In this document: positions 51,397 to 59,790 of the stretch, piece by piece
Position numbering within the stretch: position 1 is the stretch's first letter
Layout of the letters: each line of letters begins with the position of its first letter
Program-made: the position numbers and the translations under genes
Notes under the pieces: generated by a model
Database searches by the model: none
Told to the model about the DNA's origin: nothing
What the model saw: the letters and a program-made list of their open reading frames with translations, nothing else
Assembly: GCF_017876625.1 (NCBI RefSeq)
Contig: NZ_JAGIOH010000001.1
Coordinates: forward strand, 744,001-808,000
Direction: 5' to 3'
DNA length: 64,000 nucleotides
Source of the DNA: Streptomyces syringium
Lineage (GTDB): Bacteria > Actinomycetota > Actinomycetes > Streptomycetales > Streptomycetaceae

Positions 51397-52422
51397 ATGA
51401 ACGAGGCACTGACGCGCCCCGCCGTGGTCTCCCGCATATCCGACCTCATCGGATACACCCCGCTGTTCGAGCTGTGCCGCACCGAGAACGGCAGCCGGCT
51501 GCTCCTCAAACTGGAGATGTACAACCCGACCGGCACCGCCAAGATCCGCATGGCCCGTCAGATGGTGCTCGACGCCGAGGCCCGGGGCGAGCTGCGCCCC
51601 GGCGGCCGCATCATCGAGTCCACCTCCGGCAACACCGGCCTGGGTCTCGCCGTCATCGCCGCCGAGCGGGGCTACACCTTCACCGCCGTCGTCGACAACC
51701 ACGCCTGCGTGGACAAGCTGCGGGGGATGAAGGCACTGGGCACCGAACTCGTCTACGTGATCGACGACGGAACCGAGGAGCTCGCCACCGCCGCCCGCGA
51801 GGAGCTCGCGGAGGACATGGCCCGGGGCCAGGACAACACCGTCTTCACCGAGCAGCACAACAACCCCAGCAACGGCGTCGGCTACTTCCCGGTGGCCCAC
51901 GAGCTCCACCAGGCCCTCGGCGGCCGCATCGACGTCCTCATCGGCGCGGTCGGCACCGGCGGCGCCCTGTGCGGCACCACCCGGGAGCTGCGCAAGCTCG
52001 TCCCCGGTGTGCGGACGATCGGCGTGGAGCCCAAGGGCTCCATCGCCTTCGGCGGCCCCGCCCACGACTACTACCAGTCCGGCACCGGCACCCCCGAAGG
52101 CGCCGAGATCGGCGCGCTGGTCGACTTCGACCTGATCGACGAGGGCGTGAAGGTCGGGGACGTCGAGGCGTTCGCGACCGCCCGCGCCGTGGCCCGTACC
52201 GGGCTGCTCATCGGCGGCTCCGCGGGCGGGGTCGTGCACGAGGCGCTGACCCGCTTGCCGTCGCTGCCGCCGGGCAGCACCATGGTCGCGCTGGTCAACG
52301 ACGGCGGCGAGAAGTACATGGACACCGTCTTCAACGACGACTGGATGAACGCCCGGAATCTCATCGACCCCGCCGTGGAGCGGGAGATCGACGAAACGCT
52401 GACCAAGCTGCGCAGGAACTGA
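51397..52422 (+). CDS. sbnA: SbnA-like PLP synthase (cysteine synthase family)
   Basis: 341 residues of fold-type II. The PLP Lys is Lys49 in MYNPTGTAKIRMARQ; the usual Asp after Lys in NPTGSVKDR is Ile here. The phosphate/substrate loop is ESTSGNTGLGLAVIA and the PLP-phosphate loop is GAVGTGGALCGTTREL. In staphyloferrin B synthesis SbnA joins O-phosphoserine and glutamate into the substrate of SbnB; related enzymes use other amino acids. CACAGGAG precedes the ATG. It is followed by the MATE gene with a 1-nt overlap (TGATG). Together with the SbnB-like gene this supports diaminopropionate or related diamino-acid synthesis rather than cysteine synthesis. Confidence 0.85.
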   Translation: MNEALTRPAVVSRISDLIGYTPLFELCRTENGSRLLLKLEMYNPTGTAKIRMARQMVLDAEARGELRPGGRIIESTSGNTGLGLAVIAAERGYTFTAVVDNHACVDKLRGMKALGTELVYVIDDGTEELATAAREELAEDMARGQDNTVFTEQHNNPSNGVGYFPVAHELHQALGGRIDVLIGAVGTGGALCGTTRELRKLVPGVRTIGVEPKGSIAFGGPAHDYYQSGTGTPEGAEIGALVDFDLIDEGVKVGDVEAFATARAVARTGLLIGGSAGGVVHEALTRLPSLPPGSTMVALVNDGGEKYMDTVFNDDWMNARNLIDPAVEREIDETLTKLRRN

Positions 52423-53849
52423 TGCCCTCCATACAGCCGCTCACCCTCCTCCGCGACAGCCGTGCGCTGGCCACCCTCGCCGTCCCCCTCGTCCTCACCC
52501 AACTCGCCCAGGTCGCGCTGACCACCACCGACACGGTGATGATGGGGCTGCTGGGCACCCAGGCCCTGGCGGCCGGCGGGCTGGCCATCGTCATCTTCAA
52601 CCAGCTGCGCACCATGGGCGTGGGCCTGGTCACCTCGGTGGGCAACCGGATCGCGGCCGCCGCGGCCCGTGCCGAGCGGGCGGACTCCCACGGCGCCGAC
52701 GGTGCCGACGCGGCGGCGGACGCGGAGGTCGTCAAAATCGTCCGCGCGAGTCTGGCGGTGGCCACGCTCGCCGGACTGGCCGGGGCCGTCCTCATGATCC
52801 TCATCGGGCAGGCCCTCACCTGGCTCGGCCAGGACGCCGCGGTCGCCGCCCGCGCGCAGACGATGCTGCTGGCGCTGGCCCCGGGGCTGCTGCCGTGTCT
52901 GTGGTTCCAGGCCGTCCGGCAGTTCACCGTCGGCATGCGCCGCCCGCAGGCGCTGCTGCAGATCACCATCGCCTCGGTCGCCGTCAACGCCGCCCTCAAC
53001 TGGCTGCTGATCCACGGCACCTGGGGGCTGCCGGAGCTGGGCCTGCCCGGCATCGGCGTGGCCACCTCGACCGTCCACCTCCTCTCCTTCCTCGCCCTGT
53101 ACCTCTCGGCGAAGAGAGACACCGTGCTCGCCCCGCTGCTCAGCATCGACATCGTGCGGGCCGACCGCGCGACCGTGCGCGAGCTCGTCCGGCTGGGCGT
53201 CCCCATCGCCGCGACCTACGGTTCGGAGGCCGGTTTCTTCTCGGTCACCGCCCTGATGGCCGGTTCCTTCGGCAGTGCCGCCCTCGCCGCCCACACCGCC
53301 GTGAACCAGCTCGTCTACATCGTCTTCCAGGTCGCCGTCGGGCTCTCCCACGCCGCGTCCATCAACGTCAGCCGCGAGCTCGCCCTCGGCCGCCCCGACG
53401 CCGCCCGGCGCATCAAGAACACCGCCCTCGCCTGTGCCGCCGCCGTCATGGCCGTCGTCGCCGTCGTCTACGCCACGCTGCCCGGCCTGGTGCTGCGTCC
53501 CTTCCTCGACGCCGACGCCGCGGGCGACGAGAAGGCCCTCGCCATCGCCACCCAACTGCTCTTCGTCATCGCCTTCCTCCAGTTCTTCGACTGCGCCCAG
53601 AACATCGGCGTCGGTCTGCTGCGTGGTCTCGACGACACCAAGAGCGGCTTCCGCATCACCCTCATCGGCTACTGGCTCGTCGGCCTGCCCGCCGCCTGGC
53701 TGCTGGGGTACGCGGCGGGACTGGACACCCTCGGTATCTGGCTGGGTCTGCTCGTCGGCCTCGCCACGACGGCGGTCCTGCTGCTGCGCCGCTACGGCAT
53801 CGGGCTGCGCGCCCGCACGCTCGCCCAGGAGCACGTCGCCGCAGCTTAG
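52422..53849 (+). CDS. MATE-family exporter
   Basis: 475 residues with twelve hydrophobic segments in two MATE halves. Family motifs are VPLVLTQLAQVALTTTDTVM in helix 1-2, GLPGIGVATSTVHLLSF near 205, and FAATYGSEAGF-like PIAATYGSEAGFFSVTALM in helix 7, followed by AAHTAVNQLVYIVFQVAVGLS. MATE proteins export organic compounds with H+ or Na+. The ATG overlaps the synthase stop, and it is the last gene of the iron-box operon, so it most likely exports the metallophore made by the preceding enzymes. An Ala/Asp-rich insert (about 85-105) lies in the first half. A hairpin with a T-run follows. Confidence 0.9.
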   Translation: MPSIQPLTLLRDSRALATLAVPLVLTQLAQVALTTTDTVMMGLLGTQALAAGGLAIVIFNQLRTMGVGLVTSVGNRIAAAAARAERADSHGADGADAAADAEVVKIVRASLAVATLAGLAGAVLMILIGQALTWLGQDAAVAARAQTMLLALAPGLLPCLWFQAVRQFTVGMRRPQALLQITIASVAVNAALNWLLIHGTWGLPELGLPGIGVATSTVHLLSFLALYLSAKRDTVLAPLLSIDIVRADRATVRELVRLGVPIAATYGSEAGFFSVTALMAGSFGSAALAAHTAVNQLVYIVFQVAVGLSHAASINVSRELALGRPDAARRIKNTALACAAAVMAVVAVVYATLPGLVLRPFLDADAAGDEKALAIATQLLFVIAFLQFFDCAQNIGVGLLRGLDDTKSGFRITLIGYWLVGLPAAWLLGYAAGLDTLGIWLGLLVGLATTAVLLLRRYGIGLRARTLAQEHVAAA

Positions 53850-53864
53850 AGGCGCTCGGCACCG

Positions 53865-53903
53865 GCCCCGATACCGGCGCGCCCCGGGCGCCCGGATCGG
53901 GGC
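53865..53903 (+). terminator. Hairpin terminator of metallophore operon
   Basis: GCCCCGAT (53865-53872) pairs with ATCGGGGC (53896-53903), with a further CCGG...CCGG inner stem, and is followed by TTT. It starts 16 nt after the MATE stop. Confidence 0.65.
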
Positions 53904-54210
53904 TTTGCCCGTTTGGCACCGGTTCCATCCACGTCCCGACCGGGTCCGACCCATATTGACGGCTTGACCGGCGCCCATCACCATGGGTTTCCCCCCTGGC
54001 GCCGAGGGAGTGCTGATGACGGTCGGCGCGTTGCGACTCCTCGCCCGCAGGGGCGAACAGCTCGACGATTCCGTTCCTCCGCCGGCCGAGGGCGATGCGC
54101 GTGGACCGCCGCCGGGAAGCCGGGCGAACGGTACGGCGCCCTCTGGAACAGCGGAACGGTCCGGCCCGGCAAGTCCATCATCACACCTACCAGCAGGAGG
54201 AGTTGGCGCG
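53904..54210. other. Gene-free leader region before carboxylate-amine ligase
   Basis: 307 bases with open frames but no ribosome-site-supported start or recognisable protein until ATG 54211. It presumably contains the promoter and untranslated leader of the ligase gene. Confidence 0.4.
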
Positions 54211-55377
54211 ATGGGCGATGGGACGATACGGCACATCGGCTCTTCGAGTGATCCGCCGCTTTTGACGTCCGACGACATACCCACTCTGGGCGTCGAGGAG
54301 GAGTTCGTCCTCGTCGACAGCCACTCGCGAGCCGCGGTCAATTGCGCGCCGGTGGTCATCAAGGGCGCCCAGAGCGTCCTCGGCGACCAGATCGGCGCCG
54401 AGATCTTCCCGACCATGGTCGAGACACGCACCCACCCCGTCAGCACGCTCGACGGTCTGTACAAGGAGTTATACCGGCTGCGCGCGGGCGTCGCGGCGGC
54501 CGCGGCCGAGTACGGCTGCCGGGCGGTGGCGTCCGGCACCCTGATCGTCCCCTCCCGGGGCCCGACCGAGGTCACCGACAAGAGCCGCTATCTGCGGATG
54601 GCCACCGAATACGGTCCGCTGGTCAGCGGGGACCAGGGCACCGGCGTCTGCGGCTGCCACATCCACGTCGGGGTCGCCGACCGGGAACAGGCCGTACAGC
54701 TCGCCAACCACCTCCGGCCCTGGCTGCCCGCACTCCAGGCGCTCGCCGCCAACTCGCCCTTCCACGCGGGCCGGGACAGCGGATACGCCAGTTGGCGGAC
54801 CATGCGCTGGGCCCAATGGCCGGGCGCCGGCCCCGCCCCCCTGCTCCCCGACGCAGCGGCGTACGACACGCTCGTGGACTGCCTCGTCACCTCCGGCATG
54901 CTGGTGGACCGCAGGATGGTCTATTGGTACGCCCGCCCCTCCGAGCACTGCCCCACCGTGGAGATCCGGGTGGCCGACGTCAACGCCGACGTGGACACCG
55001 TGATCCTCCTGGCCGGCCTGGCGCGCGCACTGGCGGCGGTGCTGCTGGCCGACGTACGACGCGGGATCCCGGCCCCCGACGTCCCCGACGCCCTGCTGCG
55101 CGCGGCACACTGGCGGGCGGCCCGGGACGGCCTGACCGGGCGCGGCGTCGACCCGGCGACCGGGGGCCACCACCCGGCCACCGAAACCGTCGACCGGCTT
55201 CTGCGCCGCGCCGCGCCCGCCCTGGAGGCGGCGGGCGACCTGCCCCTCGTCCGGGACCTGTGGCAGCACCGGCGTGTGCTGGGCGGCGGCGCCGACCGGC
55301 AGCGGGAGGCGTTCCGCCGGCGCGGCGACCTGCGCGACGTCGTGGACCTGCTCACCGTGACCGCCGACCGGAGCTGA
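54211..55377 (+). CDS. YbdK-type carboxylate-amine ligase (glutamate-cysteine ligase family 2)
   Basis: 388 residues from ATG 54211, with GGAGGAG at 54196-54202; the frame is open further upstream but without support. Motifs of the GCS2 superfamily are TLGVEEEFVLVD near 27-38 (metal-binding Glu cluster), TRTHPVSTLD, GTLIVPSRG, GVCGCHIHVGVADREQAV near 148-165, and EHCPTVEIRVADVNADVDT near 248-266. Members ligate glutamate to an amine such as cysteine with ATP. In mycothiol-making actinomycetes these are generally not for glutathione; ergothioneine EgtA and unassigned YbdK types both exist. No Egt genes are near, so the generic name is kept. Confidence 0.9.
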   Translation: MGDGTIRHIGSSSDPPLLTSDDIPTLGVEEEFVLVDSHSRAAVNCAPVVIKGAQSVLGDQIGAEIFPTMVETRTHPVSTLDGLYKELYRLRAGVAAAAAEYGCRAVASGTLIVPSRGPTEVTDKSRYLRMATEYGPLVSGDQGTGVCGCHIHVGVADREQAVQLANHLRPWLPALQALAANSPFHAGRDSGYASWRTMRWAQWPGAGPAPLLPDAAAYDTLVDCLVTSGMLVDRRMVYWYARPSEHCPTVEIRVADVNADVDTVILLAGLARALAAVLLADVRRGIPAPDVPDALLRAAHWRAARDGLTGRGVDPATGGHHPATETVDRLLRRAAPALEAAGDLPLVRDLWQHRRVLGGGADRQREAFRRRGDLRDVVDLLTVTADRS

Positions 55378-55392
55378 CGGCCGGCTGCGCGT

Positions 55393-56022
55393 TCAGCGGC
55401 CCAGCAGTCCGCCGGTGACTCCGGTGACGCCACCGAGCAACCCGTCGACCACCCCGCTCAGCGGCGCCTGCCGCTGGGCGGACTCGCCGCCCGCCGGCCG
55501 CGCCGTCGGCGCGGTGGGCGCACCGGTCGCGGGCGCCGGCGGCGGCGGGGCCACGGCCCGCTCGGGCGCGGAGACCGCCCCCGATACCCCGGATGCCACC
55601 CCGGAGACGGCATCCGCGGCGGCGTCGGTGGCAACGCCCGGGAGGGAGGACACACCGGTCACGGACGGGCCCGCCGGGGCCCCGGCCGCCGGCGGCGGCG
55701 CTGTCACGGCGCTCTTCGGCTGTCGCACCGTGTGCCGGACCTTGGGTTCGGCGGAGAAGGTGACGTCGGACGGCCCGGCGGGCTTCGCCTCGGCCGGCTT
55801 CCCGCTCTTGTCCCGGTGCGTGGCCGCCGTGGGCTCGGCCGTGTCGTCGACGGGATCGGGCATCGGCTCGAAACGGGGCTCGGACCGGGCTTCGGCGGCG
55901 GTGTTGCCGCCCGTCGTCTGGAAGGTGAAGGCCAGCGCCCCCGCCACGCCCATCATGGTGGCCGCTTTGATCGCCGTGGCATGTGCGCGCATCACACGGT
56001 TGGGCTGCCTGTGCCTACCCAT
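55393..56022 (-). CDS. Secreted Pro/Ala-rich low-complexity protein
   Basis: 209 residues with GGAGGAAG 6-8 nt before the ATG. An N-terminal hydrophobic segment (about 17-34, ATMMGVAGALAFTFQ) is likely a signal peptide or anchor. The rest is disordered and rich in Ala, Pro, Thr and Gly, with short repeats such as SGVASGVSGAVS and the C-terminal LLGGVTGVTGGLLGR. The tail resembles chaplin-like or ATP-rich secreted linkers only in composition. It is convergent with the ligase gene 15 bp away. The function is unknown. Confidence 0.65.
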   Translation of the reverse strand: MGRHRQPNRVMRAHATAIKAATMMGVAGALAFTFQTTGGNTAAEARSEPRFEPMPDPVDDTAEPTAATHRDKSGKPAEAKPAGPSDVTFSAEPKVRHTVRQPKSAVTAPPPAAGAPAGPSVTGVSSLPGVATDAAADAVSGVASGVSGAVSAPERAVAPPPPAPATGAPTAPTARPAGGESAQRQAPLSGVVDGLLGGVTGVTGGLLGR

Positions 56023-56096
56023 AGGGCTTCCTCCGGGTCGTACCGCTCGCTGTGAGGCACCAGTAATACTGTGCGGCGGGGTGCGCGCGGTGGCTT

Positions 56097-56136
56097 ATAC
56101 GGAGTTGTTACACGGCGGCATACGGAGCTGGTACAC
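56097..56136. repeat. Direct repeat ATACGGAGNTGNTACAC
   Basis: Two 17-nt copies (56097-56113 and 56120-56136) with two mismatches lie 23 bp apart, start to start, 75-114 bp upstream of the secreted Pro-rich protein gene. They could be regulator-binding half sites. Confidence 0.5.
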
Positions 56137-56603
56137 AGGGCGACTTGGCGCGGACGAAAAGGGCGGATACCGCCGACGACGGCCGACAGGACGGGCCAAC
56201 TCGCCTCATATGCCTCCGGGTTCACTCCGACCGATCGCAACGCACCGGCTGAAGCAGGCGATTCCACGGGTCTCGACGTCGCTTTCGCGCCAGGACAGGT
56301 GGAGGGCACATGGTCCAGGCGCGCGCAGTGGAGCAGCCCCGGGCGCTGGTTCATTCGGGCGGGTTCGTACCGGACGACGGTGTCCGTGCCCGGCCCCACG
56401 CGATCACGGCGGTCCGCCACGGCCGCCACCTGCCGCGCGCCCGGCCCGCCCGCCGAGAGGCGCCCCGCCCCGGCTACGTACGGGTGAACATGCCCCGGTC
56501 ACCAGGCCGGAGGCCGCCGCCACGGGTAGGCCTCGGAAGACAGGAGCCGGGTGCGGCCGTTCCACACGCCGACACCCGGCCCGCTACGGGAAAGGCATGG
56601 GAC
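56137..56603. other. Gene-free region upstream of YidB-like gene
   Basis: 467 bases. The frames that run through it in phase with the YidB-like gene have an Arg/Pro-rich composition and no start with a ribosome site. I see no other feature. Confidence 0.4.
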
Positions 56604-57008
56604 ATGGCGGATGACGACCTGGGAAGTCTGCTGGGCGGGCTGCTCGGCGGCGGGCAGAGCGGCGGGACGGGCAATCTGCTGGCCGGTCTCCTGGGCACGC
56701 TCGGTGACAGCGGGCAGGGCGGGGGGAACCCGCTCGCCGCGCTGCTGAGCGAACTCCGGGACGGCGGCCTGGAGGGCAAGGCACAGTCCTGGGTGGGTTC
56801 GGGCGCGAACGAACCGATCACCGGCGCGGAGGTCGCGCAGGCCCTGCCGTACCAGACGCTGGACCGCGTCGCGCAGCAGGCGGGCATCGCCCCGGAAGAG
56901 GCCGCCGACCAGATCGCCGCGGCCCTGCCGGAAGCGGTCGACAAGCTGACTCCCGACGGCGAGGTGCCGCAGGGCTCGCTGGAGGACCTGATCAGAGCGC
57001 GGCTCTGA
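56604..57008 (+). CDS. YidB-family (DUF937) protein
   Basis: 134 residues from ATG 56604, in MADDDLGSLLGGLLGGG. The first 45 residues are Gly/Leu-rich low complexity. The C-terminal 80 residues are the conserved part of YidB/DUF937: VGSGANEPITGAEVAQAL (like GxGxNxPISxxQL), then LDRVAQQAGIAPEEAADQIA and LPEAVDKLTPDGEVP. It is a small cytosolic protein of unknown role, widespread in bacteria. It lies 40 bp upstream of the next gene and may be co-transcribed with it. Confidence 0.85.
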   Translation: MADDDLGSLLGGLLGGGQSGGTGNLLAGLLGTLGDSGQGGGNPLAALLSELRDGGLEGKAQSWVGSGANEPITGAEVAQALPYQTLDRVAQQAGIAPEEAADQIAAALPEAVDKLTPDGEVPQGSLEDLIRARL

Positions 57009-57048
57009 GGACCCGCCACCGAGAGCACGAGCGCCGAAGGAGCCGACG

Positions 57049-57660
57049 ATGACCGTGATGTGCGACCTGGGGCCGGCGGCCCGGCGGATGGCGGACCTCG
57101 TGGACGGTGTCCCCGACAGCCTGCTGACGGCACCGACCCCCTGCGAGAGATACACCCTCGGCGACCTCATCGAGCACGTCGACGGGCTGTCGCTGGCCTT
57201 CACCGCCGCCGCCACCAAGGACGCCACCGAAACCGGGGCCCGGGCGGCGTCCCAGGGGCCGTCCGGGCACGCCGCCCGGCTGGACGACGACTGGCGCACC
57301 CGTATTCCCGCCCGGCTCGCCGCGCTCGCCGACGCCTGGCGCGCGCCCGCCGCCTGGGCGGGCGAGACCCGCGCCGGGGGCCTCGACCTGCCCGCCGAGC
57401 TGGCCGGGCGGATCGCTCTCAACGAGCTGGTCGTGCACGGCTGGGACGTCGCCCGTGCCATGGGGCGGCCGTTCGAGGCGGATGCGCGGGAGCTGGAGGC
57501 GTGCCTGTCGTTCGTCTCCGCGATGTCCGCACCGGACCAGCTGGACTCCCGTGGCGACGCGTTCGGCCCGGTCGTCGACGTCCCCGCCGACGCCCCGCTC
57601 CTCGACCGGGTCATCGGGCTCAGCGGACGCGATCCCGCGTGGCGGCGGCCCGGACCGTGA
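57049..57660 (+). CDS. TIGR03086-type DinB-like/maleylpyruvate isomerase family protein
   Basis: 203 residues. The family layout is a four-helix DinB-like domain: TPCERYTLGDLIEHVDGLS (His in the second helix) and RIALNELVVHGWDVARAMG with the H-x3-D ligand pair, then a variable C-terminus ending DVPADAPLLDRVIGLSGRDP. It is the second copy of this family in the window (the other is at 30727); the two share the overall plan but are not close duplicates. GAAGGAG precedes the ATG. It probably binds a divalent metal; the thiol cofactor and substrate are unknown. Confidence 0.85.
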   Translation: MTVMCDLGPAARRMADLVDGVPDSLLTAPTPCERYTLGDLIEHVDGLSLAFTAAATKDATETGARAASQGPSGHAARLDDDWRTRIPARLAALADAWRAPAAWAGETRAGGLDLPAELAGRIALNELVVHGWDVARAMGRPFEADARELEACLSFVSAMSAPDQLDSRGDAFGPVVDVPADAPLLDRVIGLSGRDPAWRRPGP

Positions 57661-57681
57661 CGCCCCCCGGGCCGCCACGGA

Positions 57682-57706
57682 ACCCACCCTTCCGGGAAGG
57701 GTGGGT
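57682..57706 (+). terminator. Hairpin after TIGR03086 gene
   Basis: Two 12-bp arms (57682-57693 and 57695-57706) are centred on one base, forming about ten stem pairs in practice. It starts 22 nt after the stop and just upstream of the promoter-like TAGCAT at 57715. Confidence 0.6.
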
Positions 57707-57727
57707 CGGCTGTTTAGCATGGGGCCC

Positions 57728-58849
57728 ATGAGCACTCGCGTCGTCCGTTTTCCCGAGCAGGGTCTGCCCGGCACCGTCGTCTACTACACCGAACCCTCCG
57801 CGCCCGAGGCCGACGGCGAGGGCGGCCCGGTCGAGGTCGCGCCCCGGGGCGCGGTCGAGGTCCCGGCCGAGGCCCAGCTCGTCTACGCGGCCGACGCCGA
57901 CGGGCACGGCCTGGCCGAACTCGCCCAGCTGCCGCCCGACACCTTCGTCGTGGTGGACCTGGGCGGCGCGACGGACGAGACGCTCCGGTCGGTCGGGAAG
58001 CTGAGCGGGGTACGGACCCTCGTCGTGGCGGGCGACTTTACCGACGAGGGCGTGCGGGCGCTCGGCGGGCTGTCCTCGCTGGGCGACCTGGTCCTGGACT
58101 CCCCCCGGTTCACCGGCGCGGGGCTGGCCGCGCTGGCCGGGTCCGAGACCCTTGCCTCCTTGGACTCCCTGGTGCTGTGCGGCGGCGGTGCCTTCGAGCC
58201 CGCTTCGCTCCGGCAGCTGGCGGGCCGGCACAACCTGGGCACCCTCACCATCGAGAACACCCCGGTCGACGACGCACTGGCCGACGCGGTGCTCACGCTC
58301 GCTCCCCCGCTGACCGACCTGTCCGTGGCCGAGCGCCCCGGCCACGAACTGGACCTCGCGGTGCTGGAGCGCCTGCTGTCCACCGGCCTTGCGGTCAACG
58401 GCATCTCCGCGCCCCCGCAGAACGCCGCCGTCTTCGCCCGGGCCGCCGCCGACGCCGCGGTCCTGGACGAGGACATGGACGAGGAGCTGGAGGCCGTCGC
58501 CGAGGAGCGCGGCGGGGTGCTCCGCGACATCGTCCGGGAGGCGGACCTGGACGAGCTGCTGGCGGGGCCCGTGCCGGTACTGGTCGATCTGACCGCGCCG
58601 TGGTGCGGTCCCTGCGGGCTGCTCACGCCGGTGCTCGAGGACATCGTCGACGCGTGCGGGGACGCCCTGACCGGTGTGAAGATCGATGTCGACGAGGCGG
58701 AGTGGGCGCAGGAACGGTTCGACGCCCTGAGCGTGCCCACCGTCGTCCTGATGCGGGACGGCTCGGAGGTCTTCCGTTTCAGCGGCGCCTGGCCGCCGCG
58801 GCGGATCACCGAGTGGCTCGCCGCCGCGGGGATCCACGTCCCCGCGTAG
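57728..58849 (+). CDS. Leucine-rich-repeat-like protein with C-terminal thioredoxin domain
   Basis: 373 residues from ATG 57728. No ribosome site is seen, and a TAGCAT -10-like element at 57715-57720 would place the transcript start at or next to the ATG, so a leaderless message is plausible. Residues 65-245 contain LRR-like units of the form L-x-x-L-x-x-L-V-L-D-x-x-x-F (GLSSLGDLVLDSPRFTGAGL, SLDSLVLCGG). Residues 270-373 are a thioredoxin fold with active-site Cys293-Gly-Pro-Cys296 in DLTAPWCGPCG and the cis-Pro in SVPTVVLMRDG. The LRR part could select substrates for the redox centre. I do not know a characterised example. Confidence 0.8.
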   Translation: MSTRVVRFPEQGLPGTVVYYTEPSAPEADGEGGPVEVAPRGAVEVPAEAQLVYAADADGHGLAELAQLPPDTFVVVDLGGATDETLRSVGKLSGVRTLVVAGDFTDEGVRALGGLSSLGDLVLDSPRFTGAGLAALAGSETLASLDSLVLCGGGAFEPASLRQLAGRHNLGTLTIENTPVDDALADAVLTLAPPLTDLSVAERPGHELDLAVLERLLSTGLAVNGISAPPQNAAVFARAAADAAVLDEDMDEELEAVAEERGGVLRDIVREADLDELLAGPVPVLVDLTAPWCGPCGLLTPVLEDIVDACGDALTGVKIDVDEAEWAQERFDALSVPTVVLMRDGSEVFRFSGAWPPRRITEWLAAAGIHVPA

Positions 58850-58879
58850 GGCTCCGGGCGTGGGCGCCACCGGCGGGGT

Positions 58880-59152
58880 TCACACCCGGTGGCAGCTCAC
58901 GATCTCAAGGTGATGCCGGCAGGCGTGCATCTCGGCGAAGCACCGGTTGCTGAACTGGGCCGTATAGCCGTTCGAGAACACGCACCGGACCGGCAGCCAT
59001 ACGGTGAAGCAGACGTCCGCGCACTCCCGGCCGCCGTCCGGTGCGGCGGCGGCCGGCGCCGGTCTGTCGTGCGCCGAGGCGCCACCGCCGGCGGAGAGGA
59101 CGGCGGCGCAGGTCAGCAGGATTGTGGCGAGTGGTGCGACGGCCTTGCGCAT
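58880..59152 (-). CDS. Small secreted cysteine-rich protein, Kazal-like
   Basis: 90 residues from ATG 59152, with GAAGGAG upstream. A signal peptide (MRKAVAPLATILLTCAAVLS, cleaved after ASA) precedes a mature domain with six cysteines: C-x3-C-x8-C-x13-C-x6-C-x8-C, including LPVRC, NGYTAQFSNRC and ACRHH. This order, with the P-V-x-C and the Y...N-x-C pair, is Kazal-like, although the third spacing is longer than usual. Kazal domains inhibit serine proteases; a role against the host's own or foreign subtilisins would be in line with the secreted peptidases in the window. The identification is tentative. Confidence 0.6.
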   Translation of the reverse strand: MRKAVAPLATILLTCAAVLSAGGGASAHDRPAPAAAAPDGGRECADVCFTVWLPVRCVFSNGYTAQFSNRCFAEMHACRHHLEIVSCHRV

Positions 59153-59292
59153 GGAACGCTCCTTCGCAGCAGCGGGATCACAGGGCACACGGGTTCACAC
59201 CGGGCGATGGGCGCACCGGGCGGTGCCTCGTCCCACCGTTTACCACCGCCCGTCCGCCCGGGGAAGTGCGGTCCGTGGGGGCGCCGCCCGGA

Positions 59293-59790
59293 TCAGGCCG
59301 CCCGGCCGTGCAGCACCAGGGCCCAGGCGAGAGCGCCGAACGCCGCCGTGGAGGCCACCGCGCGCACGAGGTTCCAGCGGACCCACACGGCCTCGAAGCG
59401 CTCGCGGACGGCCGCCGCGTCGGCGCCGCCCGCCGGCGTTCCGGCCGCCTCCAGCCGGTTGTTGAGCGGCACGTTGACCGCCGCGGTGACGATCAGGACG
59501 ACCGCGTAGAGGACGAGTGCGGCGATGGTCCACGGCAGCGCCGCCCGTCCATCGGCGCGGAAGTGCAGCGCCGTGGCCAGGCCGGTGAGGACCGGCGCGC
59601 CGAGGAAGCAGAAGAGGAACCACCCGTTGAGGATGGCGACGTTGATCCGCTGCATCACCTCGACGAAGGCCCTGTCGTCGGACCGGCGCAGCCCCGGCAT
59701 GACGGCGCAGGCGAAGGCGAAGAACAGCCCGGCCACGAGGCCGACGGTGAGCGTGGCGGCCATCAGGGCGACGGCTTGAAGTGTTCCCAT
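59293..59790 (-). CDS. DUF1772-type membrane protein
   Basis: 165 residues with four transmembrane segments (about 6-30, 53-77, 82-105 and 140-160). The block VMPGLRRSDDRAFVEVMQRIN and the late NVPLNNRLEA followed by WVRWNLVRAVASTAAF match the DUF1772 (anthrone oxygenase-like) family: N-x-P-L-N and R-x-x-W-x-x-W-N are the conserved parts. Some members oxidise anthrones in polyketide pathways; most are unassigned. ATG 59790 is the start, as the frame upstream lacks a ribosome site. Confidence 0.85.
   Translation of the reverse strand: MGTLQAVALMAATLTVGLVAGLFFAFACAVMPGLRRSDDRAFVEVMQRINVAILNGWFLFCFLGAPVLTGLATALHFRADGRAALPWTIAALVLYAVVLIVTAAVNVPLNNRLEAAGTPAGGADAAAVRERFEAVWVRWNLVRAVASTAAFGALAWALVLHGRAA

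Noticed and set aside
54211..55377. EgtA of an ergothioneine cluster or gshA for glutathione
   Set aside because: No EgtB-E genes are adjacent, and mycothiol is the expected thiol in this lineage. Only the general ligase family can be supported.
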